This document shows, piece by piece, positions 10,987 through 20,572 of a DNA stretch of 64,000 nt. The stretch's first letter is position 1. Each line of letters begins with the position of its first letter. Origin of the DNA: Ligustrum vulgare. Lineage: Eukaryota; Streptophyta; Magnoliopsida; Lamiales; Oleaceae. The stretch is taken from NCBI GenBank assembly GCA_963555705.1, contig OY743190.1:9399501-9463500 (forward strand). The letters run 5' to 3'. The translations under genes were made by a program, and so were the position numbers. Below the pieces are notes generated by a model that was not told where the DNA came from, did not search any database, and worked only from the letters and a program-made list of their open reading frames with translations.

Positions 10987-12275
10987 CTTGTCACGCCCAA
11001 GTTTTTAACACTTTTTCATTTAAAATCCCTCCACTTTTTCATTTAAAATCCCTCCACTTAAAAGATAATTCATTTATATAAAAGGTAACGATATTAATTT
11101 TAAAACATTTCTATAAAGACCCCGAGTGCAATAAAAAAGTGGCAGTTCAAATACAAAAGTCCTTATTCGGTGGCAAGTCCACAACTCATAGGTCGTTACC
11201 TAGCGTAGCATTCTCTATCAAGCTATCGGAGATCCCCGCCAATCCTTTTTACATCAATAATTACCTGAGAAGTTAAGATTCGTGGGGTGAGCATACACTT
11301 GCTCAGTGAGTAGAATATGGTGCACATGTGTTATTGCACATTGAAACATAATTCAACATTACAAGTAATCGATGCATATGTATATTCTTTTCAAAATTAA
11401 TGTTTTTAGGGCCCGATTATAGATTATTTCCTCTACCCCAAAGTGCTTATCATTTCCATAACCCGGATATCGATAAATTGGCCATAATACATCAGATTAC
11501 ATGGGACTATTTCATCCTCTTGGGGTTCTACATCCTTGTCAACTTTTACCTTGTTCGACTCCAACAGGGATATTAGATCAGCATGTTGTTCTTCACAACC
11601 CTCGGAGTCGTGAGGTGCTCCCGACATCATCAACATCGATATTCAAAACAACACATTGATTACGAGAGGGTTAGAGTTCAAATTTATAATCCATATGCAC
11701 AAAACTCTTTTGTACGCATAAACTTTCTTTCGTGATACATCATATATCAAATGTCACCGCATTTCCAAAACATGAACCGAATGTAATTTCATCATATCAT
11801 TTTATCACATTATACCACATAATAAGGTATATCAAATATTCAGTTCCTTAATTCAACGATTCAAATAACCAAATTCAACTCACGTCATAATTGAATCATA
11901 ATTCACATAAACATATCCACTCACTTATAATCACATAATCTAATTTATATATTATTCAAATAATCCAAATAAACACATCCCACTCACATCATTAATCAAC
12001 TACTTCAAATATACATAATCTACTCACAGTTTATTGGATGAATATATCCACAAAGGCTCCTAGAATAGTTTTCCCTGTGAATGGAAACTTTCCTAGGCAC
12101 GGAGTAGGTGGAGAAATAAGAACATAACTCCTAGCACATAAGTCTCCAGAAGTTGTATAATATATCAATGGAAAGATAATTGAATCAGGAGTTCAACGCC
12201 CTTTAGGATTGTAAATTGGAGTTGTAAATCAAAAGTTATGGCTGAATGAAGTTAGGTTGTCGGACTATCCGTTTG

Positions 12276-12355
12276 GTGTCGACACTAACGTGTCAGAATG
12301 CCATTTTTAAGCTCATATGAACATGATGTCGACACAAAACCAATAGTTGTCGACA
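12276..12355. promoter_or_regulatory. TGTCGACA palindrome cluster in the family C LTR
   Basis: TGTCGACA occurs three times within 80 bp, first as the longer GTGTCGACAC at 12276-12285, then near 12328 and 12347. The surrounding sequence is AT-rich, so three copies of a GC-rich 8-mer palindrome are not expected by chance. No clear TATA box was found beside it. Confidence 0.5.
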
Positions 12356-12592
12356 CTAAACGTATTTTCAGAATCTGAAAGTCAGTTTTCTTGATTTTTT
12401 TGATCTAAAACCATTTGTCTTGATAAAGGGCTTTGAGAAAACACGTTTGTCAATAAAAGGAATTGATTATAACGGATTGAAGCATGATTTTGGCATGGAA
12501 TCAATACTTAGGGTTTGAAAGAGGGAAGAACGAGTCAGCAGGGTTTTGGATCTGATTTTTGATATGTTTCTTCATTCAAACTCCTCCCTATT

Positions 12593-13013
12593 TGATGCAA
12601 ACCACGTAGCAATTGTAGCTACGCAACCCACAAATTATTGGAATCGACCCAAGAATGCCAAGAACCTCGATTTATGGATCCAATTAAAATTAATTGAACC
12701 ATGCAACCAATACAATCACTGGGATATATTGACCTCTTGATCACAAACAATAATAATTCTCACCGAGATTTGAACAAACAAGATTAACTCGCAAAATCAA
12801 TTTCAGCAGAAAGTTGGTTACGGCCGTGAGGATTTGTATGTTACGGCCGTAACATTGAAATTTCACCACTTTCTTCGACGCATTGAATGAGGTTGATCCA
12901 CTCATCGTCTCGACTAGCTTCCAACATGGAAATTGTTCATTTTCCTATGTCGAATGTTGTTGCGTCGTCCGTGACTTGACTTCTCCTTTGAGCTCCTATC
13001 CCGGATCACATCA
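12593..13013 (-). repeat. 3' LTR of the family B element, internally deleted
   Basis: Begins TGATGCAAACCACGTAG and ends GGATCACATCA on the plus strand, matching the other LTR at both ends. It lacks about 400 bp present in the 5' LTR, including most of the TTACGGCCGTAA cluster; two copies remain (12818-12829, with GTGA, and 12841-12852). Confidence 0.85.
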
Positions 13014-13030
13014 TTCTCCCCTTCTTTAAG
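13014..13030 (-). other. polypurine tract of the family B element
   Basis: The minus strand reads AAAGAAGGGGAGAA directly before the LTR start TGATGTGATCC, the expected plus-strand primer for reverse transcription. Confidence 0.75.
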
Positions 13031-13311
13031 ATGATTCGTCCCGAATCATAGCTTGGTTCATGGTGTTTCAGCGCACCGCCTGGATCAAAAGGAAAATTTT
13101 TGCCTCCATTACATAGGATCAACCAATAGTCGAATACTTGGATTGGAAGGACGAGTCGAAATAAGAACTTGCTTGGCCAAATGTGGTGTGACTCAAACCT
13201 CCAAGTATATTCAACCTGCAAGAAAGATTTAAGCAAAATAGGGTGGGAAATGTTAGTTTCACAAAGTACAAGATATGGATCCTTGTACTCATGGTATATC
13301 ATCTCCAAATC

Positions 13312-14091
13312 CTATTCCCTAACAACGAGGTCCTTCTCTTCACTTCCTTCTTTTGTTGTAACTTCTTGCTCAATCTCTTCTATTTCTTTTCTCTCATACT
13401 CATCCACCTCTTCTAACTCCACATTTTCAAGCTCAACTATCTCTTCTAAATTTTTATTTTCAACCACACCTTCATCCTCAATCACCTCTTCCACAATTTT
13501 ATTTCCTTGTTCATTCACCTCCTTACTAGCCAATTCTTCATCTTCAACTTCAGATTTTGGAATTTGATCAACCGTTTCTAGTTTCAGCTTTCCCTCCTTC
13601 TTCTCAACATCCCTATCTCGAGGATCCTCTTGCAATCTCACTACAACTTTCCTCTCACTCTCTTTTTTTACCTTCCTCGAATCGTCTAGTGCTTCCTCGA
13701 GTGTTAACCCATACAGTGTGAATGTTTTCCCTCTCGTAAGAATCCTGTATATGTCCATACTCTTATAATAAATTGCTTCCCTCATACGACTCCATGATTT
13801 TCCAAATAAAATATGACAAGACCTTAAAGGCACTACATCACAAAATACGTCATCAATATATTTTCCACGGGTGATAGTCACTAGGACTTGCTTGGTTACA
13901 TGGAACTCTCCAAATTCCCTCATCCACGTCACACAATAAGGTCTACTGTGCGGTATTAGAGATAATCCCAATTTTTCAACCATGTTGATATTAGCAAAAT
14001 TAGTAAAGCACTTTCTATCAATTGCCAAACTGCACACCTTTTGACCCACATAACATCTAGTTTGGAACAACGAACCCGGATCATAATCCAT
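13312..14091 (-). CDS. retropepsin-like protein with acidic tail (LTR element family B)
   Basis: An uninterrupted 259-codon frame starts at ATG 14091. Residues about 8-120 resemble the aspartic protease region of plant Gypsy polyproteins: LFQTRCYVGQKVCSLAID, then NMVEKLGLSLIPHSRPYC, then KQVLVTITRGKYIDDVFCDV and HILFGKSW. The usual catalytic triplet after the Asp (family form IDGGSCTN) reads IDRKCFTN here, so protease activity is doubtful. From about residue 135 the protein becomes a highly charged Glu/Lys/Val-rich tail, probably coiled coil. It is the only gene of the element. The frame has stayed open although the element is otherwise minimal, so it may be recent, or the product may be kept as a structural or binding protein. 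Confidence 0.7.
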   Translation of the reverse strand: MDYDPGSLFQTRCYVGQKVCSLAIDRKCFTNFANINMVEKLGLSLIPHSRPYCVTWMREFGEFHVTKQVLVTITRGKYIDDVFCDVVPLRSCHILFGKSWSRMREAIYYKSMDIYRILTRGKTFTLYGLTLEEALDDSRKVKKESERKVVVRLQEDPRDRDVEKKEGKLKLETVDQIPKSEVEDEELASKEVNEQGNKIVEEVIEDEGVVENKNLEEIVELENVELEEVDEYERKEIEEIEQEVTTKEGSEEKDLVVRE

Positions 14092-14636
14092 CCCTTATGA
14101 TGTAGCTTTCAAAAATTTGAGAGACTCAAAATAAGATGGTCCAGATATTGACAAATATCAAGAAGGAATCTAATGTTGACTCGAAAAGGAAAAACAATAT
14201 TAAGAATTTTAAAGAAATTCAAGAAAGTGGTTCTTGAATTTGACTCGAAAGGAAAGAATATCAAAAATATTGTAGAAATTCAAGAAAGTGGTTCTTGAAT
14301 GGAAATAATTTTTTTTTTTGAATTTTGGGTGAATTTTCGGAATAAATAAAATAAAATAAAAATAATCTTTTTTTTTCGTTTATAAATCCGAAAATTCGAC
14401 AACGAACACGACAAAACAAACGGAACTTAATTCGGATAAGAATTGAGCAAAACAAACACGAAAGACGCAAAAAACGAAATTTAATTTGGATAACAAACGA
14501 AGGAAATAACGACTATTGAATTTTTTTGTGACACTTTTCTGGATTAAAGACTCAAAAACTGGAAGAACACGAAGAACAAGAATAAGAAACTCAAGAAAAC
14601 AAAAACAAAGATATAACCTTGATTTTTGGAGCCTAA
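14092..14636. other. leader region of the family B element, no gene
   Basis: AT-rich sequence between the 5' primer-binding site and the retropepsin-like frame. GAAATTCAAGAAAGTGGTTC occurs twice (about 14215 and 14276), a short direct repeat of about 60 bp. No gag-like frame. Confidence 0.5.
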
Positions 14637-14648
14637 GCTCTGATACCA
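14637..14648 (-). other. primer-binding site, initiator tRNA-Met
   Basis: The minus strand reads TGGTATCAGAGC two bases after the LTR end, a perfect match to the usual plant initiator tRNA-Met priming site. It fixes the element on the minus strand and the right-hand LTR as the 5' one. Confidence 0.9.
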
Positions 14649-14650
14649 GA

Positions 14651-15489
14651 TGATGCAAACCACGTAGCAATTGTAGCTACGCAACCCACAAAATATTGAA
14701 ATCGACTCAAAAACGCCAAGAAATCACGATTTATGGATCCAATTAAAATTAATTGAACCAAGCAACCAATACAATCACTGGGATATATTGACCTCTTGAT
14801 CACAAGCAATAATAATTCTCACCGATATTTGAACAAACAAGAATAACTCGCAAGTTCGGATTTTATTCAATGAAGAATAAGGTTGTGAAAGCAAAATAGC
14901 CTCTCAATTATAATATCAAAGTTGTCTATTGAATAATGAAAATTACATCCCTATAAATAGAGCCAAAACCTGACTAAAGAGTTTTAATTATACTAGGAAA
15001 CAAATTGCTAAAAATAAGGAAAGAAATTAAAATCCTAAATTTACGCGTATTGGCTGTTACGACCGTAACTACTTTATTTACGACCGTAAATATCTTACTG
15101 CTTAACCATTACGGCCGTGAGACATATTTTTACGGCCGTAAGTCTTAATTTCTGAAAATCTTGTTTTCAGCCCGAGGCTTCATTACGGCCGTGACAATGT
15201 GGATTACGGCCGTAAGTCCAACTTCCTTCAAAATCTCAGTTTTCATCAGTGGGCTTGTTACGGCCGTAAGAATTATAGGTTACGGCCGTAATTCTTGAAA
15301 TTTCACAATTTTCTTCGACGGCTTGAATGAGGTTGATCCACTCGTCGTTTTGGCTCGAACCTTGTTCACTCTCGTAATACTTGATCTTTGAAGCTCTTCG
15401 AACATGCTGGAAGCCTTGTTTGGCTTGATCTATAGTTCTTTCCGTCAAGCCTGCTATGATTAGTATTATCGTGGTTCTGGATCACATCA
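14651..15489 (-). repeat. 5' LTR of the family B element
   Basis: Full-length 839-bp LTR from TGATGCAAACC to ATCACATCA (plus-strand reading). It contains eight TTACGGCCGTAA-type palindromes. A TATA-like word (CTCTATTTATAG on the minus strand, near 14955) lies downstream of them in the direction of transcription. Confidence 0.87.
15057..15291. promoter_or_regulatory. eight-copy TTACGGCCGTAA palindrome cluster
   Basis: Copies of TTAC(G/A)(G/A)CCGTAA or its TGA-ending variant start near 15057, 15078, 15109, 15130, 15183, 15204, 15258 and 15280. The spacers are irregular and unrelated, so this is not a simple tandem array. The words sit upstream of the TATA-like box on the element's own strand. 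A role as protein-binding sites is inference. Confidence 0.65.
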
Positions 15490-16226
15490 CTATTTATAGA
15501 AGAAGAAGTATGCACGAATGGAATGCTGGAGCTTGGATGTAGATGATTGGAGCCTTCCTTCAAGGTTAAGAAAACATATTTTAATGGCCAAGCTTGAGGT
15601 TTTATGTTGCTCCCATGCAAGCTGGAGGTGTCTCAAGGAGGAAGAAGATAACTCTTGTAGTTTAAAACTGGCTATGGAGATCCAAGTGCCACCTCATGCT
15701 TAAATTTCATATTTTTCCCAGTTTCAAGTGGCTGTCTTTGATCTCAAATTCGAGGTAGCAAACGAGTTCTAATTTGGACTTTCTTGGTCTCGTCTCAAAG
15801 TTCCCATATAGTACTTTCATATGGAATTTGTTTCACAATATTTGATTAACCGAGATGAGAGTTATGGGGTAAAAGTCTCAAACTTGGCTTGTCGAAGCTG
15901 TCTTTCTGGATCGTACGGTTACAGCGCCAACTTTGAAAATTCGCCACGAGCTGTACATTAATTAGAATGATGAACGGATTTCAGATTCTCGAAGTTCACT
16001 TCGAATACTTATCCGTACATATAAATTATGCATTTATCGAAGGTCAGAAGTGGTCAAAAGTATCTTCTAAAGAAAGGCGTTTAAATACGTTTTTCATAAC
16101 CTTTCATTTTATTAAAAAACTCCGCTTTTATTTCTTTGACTTCCAAAATATTTAAATAAATTCTAGAACACTTTTATTACATCATAATGGAAAACTAAGG
16201 ACGTCATAATTTTTCGGATCATTACA

Positions 16227-17480
16227 TTTGTGGTGGTTGTGTGATGTTAATAATGGTTGTGTCTTTGCGGCTGCTTTTTGTCCGATGGATGATGCCATTG
16301 TTTCCTGCCACTATTGATTTATGTCATCCTTTGTGCTGTTACTATTGCATAGTGTCGATTTGCAATGATCGACACCAATTTGTATTGTTGAGTATGCAAT
16401 GGTAGTGCGGTGTTGTGACGGTAGTTCCTGGATGTTAGGAGAAGGTAGTTGTGGTGCGATACTGCTTGTGCAATGTTTGAGTACTGTGTTATAGTGGTGG
16501 TGTTGTTACTGATGGGTTTATGTTGGCGTTGATGCGTGTTGTGAGGGTGGTGGCGACATGATGGTGGGCTGTGTTTGGGTGCTATATTTTGTTGGTAGTC
16601 CCACGACGACGGTTGTGGAGGTGACTAATATCAAATTAGGTGATGATCAGTGGTGGGGGTGGGGGTGGGGGTGGGGTGGGGTTGGTGGTGATCGACAGTA
16701 GCTAATTACAAATTACACTAATGCAATTAATTACGAATTACTCTAACGTTTTTACGAATTCATAAATTACAATTGTAATTAATTGTAAAATTGAAATAAA
16801 GTTACAATTGCAATTAATTACGAAACCTATTCTAATTTTTTTTTAAAAAAAATCCTAATTCTGATCATTATTTGACACTTCTGTAATTAGATACAATCAC
16901 CCGATTACAAAGATTTCCAAACCTAAATGTGTGTAATTATGTACTTAACCCTTTAGCTGGTGATTAATTGCGCTAAATACTTGCTACAATTAAAAATATT
17001 TATACATGTTAAAAGTATCATAAAAAATTGAGAAGTGTCGTAAAAAATATGAAAAGTATCACGAGTATCATAAGAAAAATATCACAAAATTTTGAAAAGT
17101 ATTATAAGAATTTGAGAAGTATCAAATTGTGATACTTTTAAATTACGTAAATCTTAGCAAATAAAAAAAATGATAAGATTATATTGTGATACTAATTACT
17201 AAATTTCACTTCTAATACCAAGAATTGAGTATTTTTGTAAATATTGTAGGGTTTGAAGACAAAAGGGAAAATGAAGTAAAAATTAGTTAAAATATTAACT
17301 TAATTTTGTTATCACAAATTAATACTTATGATACTTATGGCGTAAATTGGATAATAAAAAGAAAAAGACATAAATATCAGTGAAATTTTATAATGGAGCA
17401 TATTTCGGTTTATGGAGAAAAAATTGTGCAAATTGCAACTATCCCATTTAATTTCAAGCTCAAGTTTACCCTTCATTCAA
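16227..17480 (-). repeat. composite repeat, inverted: GGT-rich tract, TAATTACAATTG and GTATCA arrays
   Basis: On the plus strand a GGT/GTG-rich tract (16227-16690) is followed by TAATTACAATTGTAATT words (16695-16820). Then come about ten AAGTATCA/GTATCATAA words (17000-17135). Read on the minus strand the order matches other loci here: word array, then ACC-rich tract. The 16625-16700 segment is homologous to 9534-9570. Confidence 0.5.
16651..16683. repeat. GGGGGT microsatellite
   Basis: A short run of TGGGGG units within the GGT-rich tract; a strand with potential for G-quadruplex formation. Confidence 0.85.
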
Positions 17481-17859
17481 CAATTTACAAATACCTTTAA
17501 AAAATTATTAATTTAAATCAAATTTTTAATTCCCATTTTTTTAACCAGTATATCGATTTTTCGCTGTGGGATTCGATCATAAGATTCGTTTCAGTCGATA
17601 ACATTTTGAAAGGAAATAAAATAATGACTCTATACTTCTTCGATGTTTGTATTTTAATATTCTGCTTCACAAATGTCAGTGTCAAATTAGGGTTATATCA
17701 TATGAGAGTGAGTGAGGAAGGGAGAAAAATTGAACTGGAACAAGAGAAGCAACCAGAGAAGAGTAATGGAGGAGACGATCATATATGTATTCATGGTGAA
17801 GACAGACAACAAGATGTACAAATAATTTTATTTTTTTAATGACTGTAAGGGACTCCCTT
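17481..17859. other. no supported gene
   Basis: An ATG frame (77 codons from 17606) contains a hydrophobic stretch and a Glu/Lys-rich part but matches nothing I know. The GA-rich 17700-17790 part resembles GA-rich segments of the composite repeats. Confidence 0.25.
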
Positions 17860-18177
17860 ACGATTGATGATTATTACACTATATTTTGTAACACACCATG
17901 TCACAGTAAATGTATATTGTCACACTTTTCGGCACATGTTTTCACCATTATCATCACCGCAACCACCAATGTAACTTTAAATCACCTTTACCGCTGATTT
18001 ACCTTTACCTCTTATAACATACCCGTATAGCACCACCACCATCTCTTTTGATACCATCACCACTTGTAGCAAATTGTGTTATATCATCTTTTTCGTTACA
18101 ACATGTAACACTTTGTTTTATACCATGTCCACCAAATTCGCGATACTGCCATCACTACCATATTCGAGTTAACAACA
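17860..18177 (+). repeat. composite repeat: GTCACA/ACACC words plus ACC-rich tract
   Basis: Short TGTCACA-like words (17890-17930) are followed by an irregular CACC/ACC-rich tract (17940-18130). It has the same architecture as the loci at 9534, 29640 and 43840. It stops where the Helitron begins. Confidence 0.4.
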
Positions 18178-19757
18178 TCTTACTATATATAAAGAGAGGA
18201 TAGTTGACAAGTATGAATGCAAAATATATGAAACTGATTTGACAAGTGTGAATGTAAAATATATGAAACTGATTTGACAAGTGTGAATGCAAAATAAGGA
18301 TAGTTGACAAATGTGAATGTAAAAAATATAATAATTGTTAAGTGTGTGTGTGTGTGTGTGTGTTCCTTGAAGTACTTTTTTTGTAATTTTTTACCATTTT
18401 ATTACTTTTACACAAATTATATATTATTACAAATATATAAAGTTTTTCTTATCCCTTTAATATATAAAGAAAAACATTCCATAGGAAATTATGTGTACAT
18501 TCTTGACAATTTTTTAAGTTACAATTTTGGTCCCAACTTAAAATTAACGAAGATTTTATCTAAAAATCTATTAACTAATATTAATTTATTTTATATGATT
18601 TATTTTTTGATTGGGAAAATATATGAAACTAGTTTGACAAGTGTGAATGCAGATATATGAAGCTGGTTTGCAAGAGTGAATGCAAATAAGGATAATTGAC
18701 AAGTATGAATGCAAAAAAACATGATAATTGGTAAGAGAGAGAGTGTGTGTGTGCGTATGCGCGCCTGTGTGTGTGTATTCCTTGAAGTACGTTTTTTGTA
18801 AAAAAAATTTACCATTTTATTACTTTTACACTAATTATATTTATATTATTAAGAATATATAAAGTTTTTCTTACCCCTTTAATATATAAAGAAAAATACT
18901 CTGGAAGAATTTATGTGTACATTCTTGACAATTTTTGAGGTACAATTTTGATTCCAACTTAAATTTTACAAAGATTTTAGCTAAAAATCTATTAAGTAAT
19001 ATTAATTTATTTTTATTTGATTTATTTTTTGATTGGATAAATATATTAATTAGAATATAATATATAGAAATTTATATCTGTCTTTCTAACATTGAAAGAA
19101 TCAAATGATTTTTTTTCTATATTTTCTTATACGTTCTTAACTTATTAAATTAAAATGCATGTTGTAAGATTTTAAGAAAATAACATAATATATTTTATAA
19201 ATCTCATACAAAAACGATTTAAAGAAAAATGTTTAATAAATGTGTGTGTGTGTGTCAAAAAAGTGAAAGAAAAATACTCGGGAAAAAAATTATGTGTACA
19301 TTATTGACAATTTTTTAAGTTACAATTTTGATCCCAACTTAAGTAGTGACGGGACAATATTTCTTTGGTCTAATTTCTTGAAAAGTAAAAAATGATAGAC
19401 ATGAATTTTTGACCAACGAAATTGTTGATTTTTTTAAAAAATTGTCCAATGATTATGAGATGCTTCCATGTATCCGTTTTGATCATAAATAAAAGTCCAC
19501 ATACATCAATATTTATACTCATAACATTGACATCAAACATCATATACCATTAAAAAAAACTATTGCTCAAAGAATTTTTTAATAATTTGGATTAATTATA
19601 TTATTTTTATATTTTCATAAATAAATATTGTATTAGAATATTATTTTTATGTCATTTGTAATTGTGTTGATTATTTATAAGCATTAAGTTTACGAATACT
19701 TATTAAAATCGATATCGTGGATAGCAATTTTCGAGCATCGCACAGGTAAAATACTAG
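18178..19757 (+). mobile_element. non-autonomous Helitron, complete ends
   Basis: Begins TCTTACTATATATAAAGAG after a host A and ends ATCGCACAGGTAAAATACTAG before a host T, fitting A|TC...CTAG|T. The 3' hairpin is degraded but ATCGCAC(A/G)GG is still visible. No coding capacity. The interior is a partial duplication of about 415 bp units. Confidence 0.72.
18215..19340 (+). repeat. direct repeats of about 415 bp inside the Helitron
   Basis: Unit 1 (about 18186-18600) and unit 2 (about 18601-19035) share TTCCTTGAAGTAC at 18363 and 18778, TATGTGTACATTCTTGACA and a TG microsatellite. A third partial copy lies at 19237-19340. Short TTGACAAGTGTGAATGCA repeats mark the unit starts (18215-18310 and 18630-18715). 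Confidence 0.85.
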
Positions 19758-20230
19758 TTAGTATAAATTATATACAATCACATGATTTTAGAATTAACCT
19801 CAGTTATTGTATAGATGAGTTCCACTTTGAATGGATCTTTGTGGGATTTGTCCATGCACGCATACAATTTCTATCTAATCTAATATAATCCTATCCTAAT
19901 CTAATAAAAGAGTATTCATTTGTGGCACTATTCATAAGCCATTGAAGCCAGGTATGTGTCTGAAGCCGATTATAAGCCAAGAAGCCGGATTTGTTGAGCT
20001 AGCTGGAGCCGAGCTGTCCACTTTCCTTACATATTTTTTTCACTGTTTAGTATTGAGCCACTAAAAACTGTACATGAACCATTTCTCACTTTTCATGCAA
20101 CCTTTTACTCTCTCACCTCTCTCGCGCAACCACATAATCACCCGTAAACATGACCATCGCTTGAGAGGCTTCTTTCTTCTAGGAATGCCTTCATTTTCAC
20201 ATTCTAGATTTTTCATCACCTCCTTCAAAC
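19758..20230. other. no gene seen; possible 5' UTR
   Basis: Contains an irregular AATCTAATATAATCC-like repeat (19873-19910) that resembles a Helitron 5' end, then GAAGCC-rich sequence. The CT-rich 20100-20220 segment could be a leader for the 20231 frame. Confidence 0.3.
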
Positions 20231-20572
20231 ATGATAGCAGATGAAACTACCAAAAAATCCGCATCTTTTTCTACTGTATTATGCAACGATTATGAGTTCG
20301 CTGCTCCCATTCCACCACCGGTGTCTCCGAACCTTAAGGGTAAATCGATAGCAGCAGGAAGCCTTAGCAATCAGAGACATTTTACGAAAGAAATTGCATA
20401 TTCAAACTCGATTGCATCAGCTGTTACTGTCAAGATAAAGAACCCGCTTCCTCCTTGTTCCACGCTTAACCATGAGCTATCCCTGGAGGCCGTTGTAGGA
20501 TTGGAGAATAGTGATGGGCCTGCAATTCCTGCCTATTTTGGTGCTAAGATGAATATGTGGAAGAAATTTTGA
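20231..20572 (+). CDS. hypothetical protein, 113 residues
   Basis: Starts at ATG 20231 (MIADETTKKSASFSTV) and ends at TGA. The protein has a proline patch (APIPPPVSPNLKGKS) and ordinary composition without low-complexity runs. A CT-rich stretch precedes it and T-rich sequence follows. No family is recognised. It could be a single-exon gene, the first exon of a longer gene, or a captured fragment. Confidence 0.3.
   Translation: MIADETTKKSASFSTVLCNDYEFAAPIPPPVSPNLKGKSIAAGSLSNQRHFTKEIAYSNSIASAVTVKIKNPLPPCSTLNHELSLEAVVGLENSDGPAIPAYFGAKMNMWKKF

Larger units (their letters stand above)
12593..15489 (-). mobile_element. non-autonomous LTR retrotransposon (family B), retropepsin-only
   Basis: Two related LTRs bound this 2.9-kb element: 12593-13013 (3', internally deleted) and 14651-15489 (5'). 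A perfect CTATT duplication flanks it (12588-12592 and 15490-15494). The minus strand shows a primer-binding site next to the 5' LTR and a purine tract next to the 3' LTR. The 1.6-kb interior holds one open frame of 259 codons and no reverse transcriptase, integrase or gag. It therefore needs enzymes from another element. It lies inside the family C LTR. Confidence 0.85.
10989..16226 (-). mobile_element. Gypsy-type 5' LTR (family C), split by the family B element
   Basis: On the minus strand the LTR begins TGTAATGATCCGAAAAATT at 16226 and ends GGGCGTGACA at 10989, followed by a primer-binding site. Subtracting the nested element (12593-15489) and one CTATT copy leaves about 2.3 kb. TGTAA...CCGAAA starts and the GAGCATACACTTGCTCAGTG motif are familiar from Gypsy LTRs; the exact lineage is not settled. 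No partner LTR or coding region was found in the window. Confidence 0.65.

Noticed and set aside
13169..13567. 132-codon Ser/Thr-rich plus-strand frame
   Set aside because: Antisense shadow of the Glu/Lys-rich tail of the retropepsin-like gene.
10989..16226. Solo LTR interpretation for family C
   Set aside because: A primer-binding site adjoins its inner end and no matching target duplication is present.
18304..18660. 118-codon frame in the Helitron
   Set aside because: Phe/Tyr/Ile-rich translation of AT-rich repeats including a TG microsatellite; no protein character.
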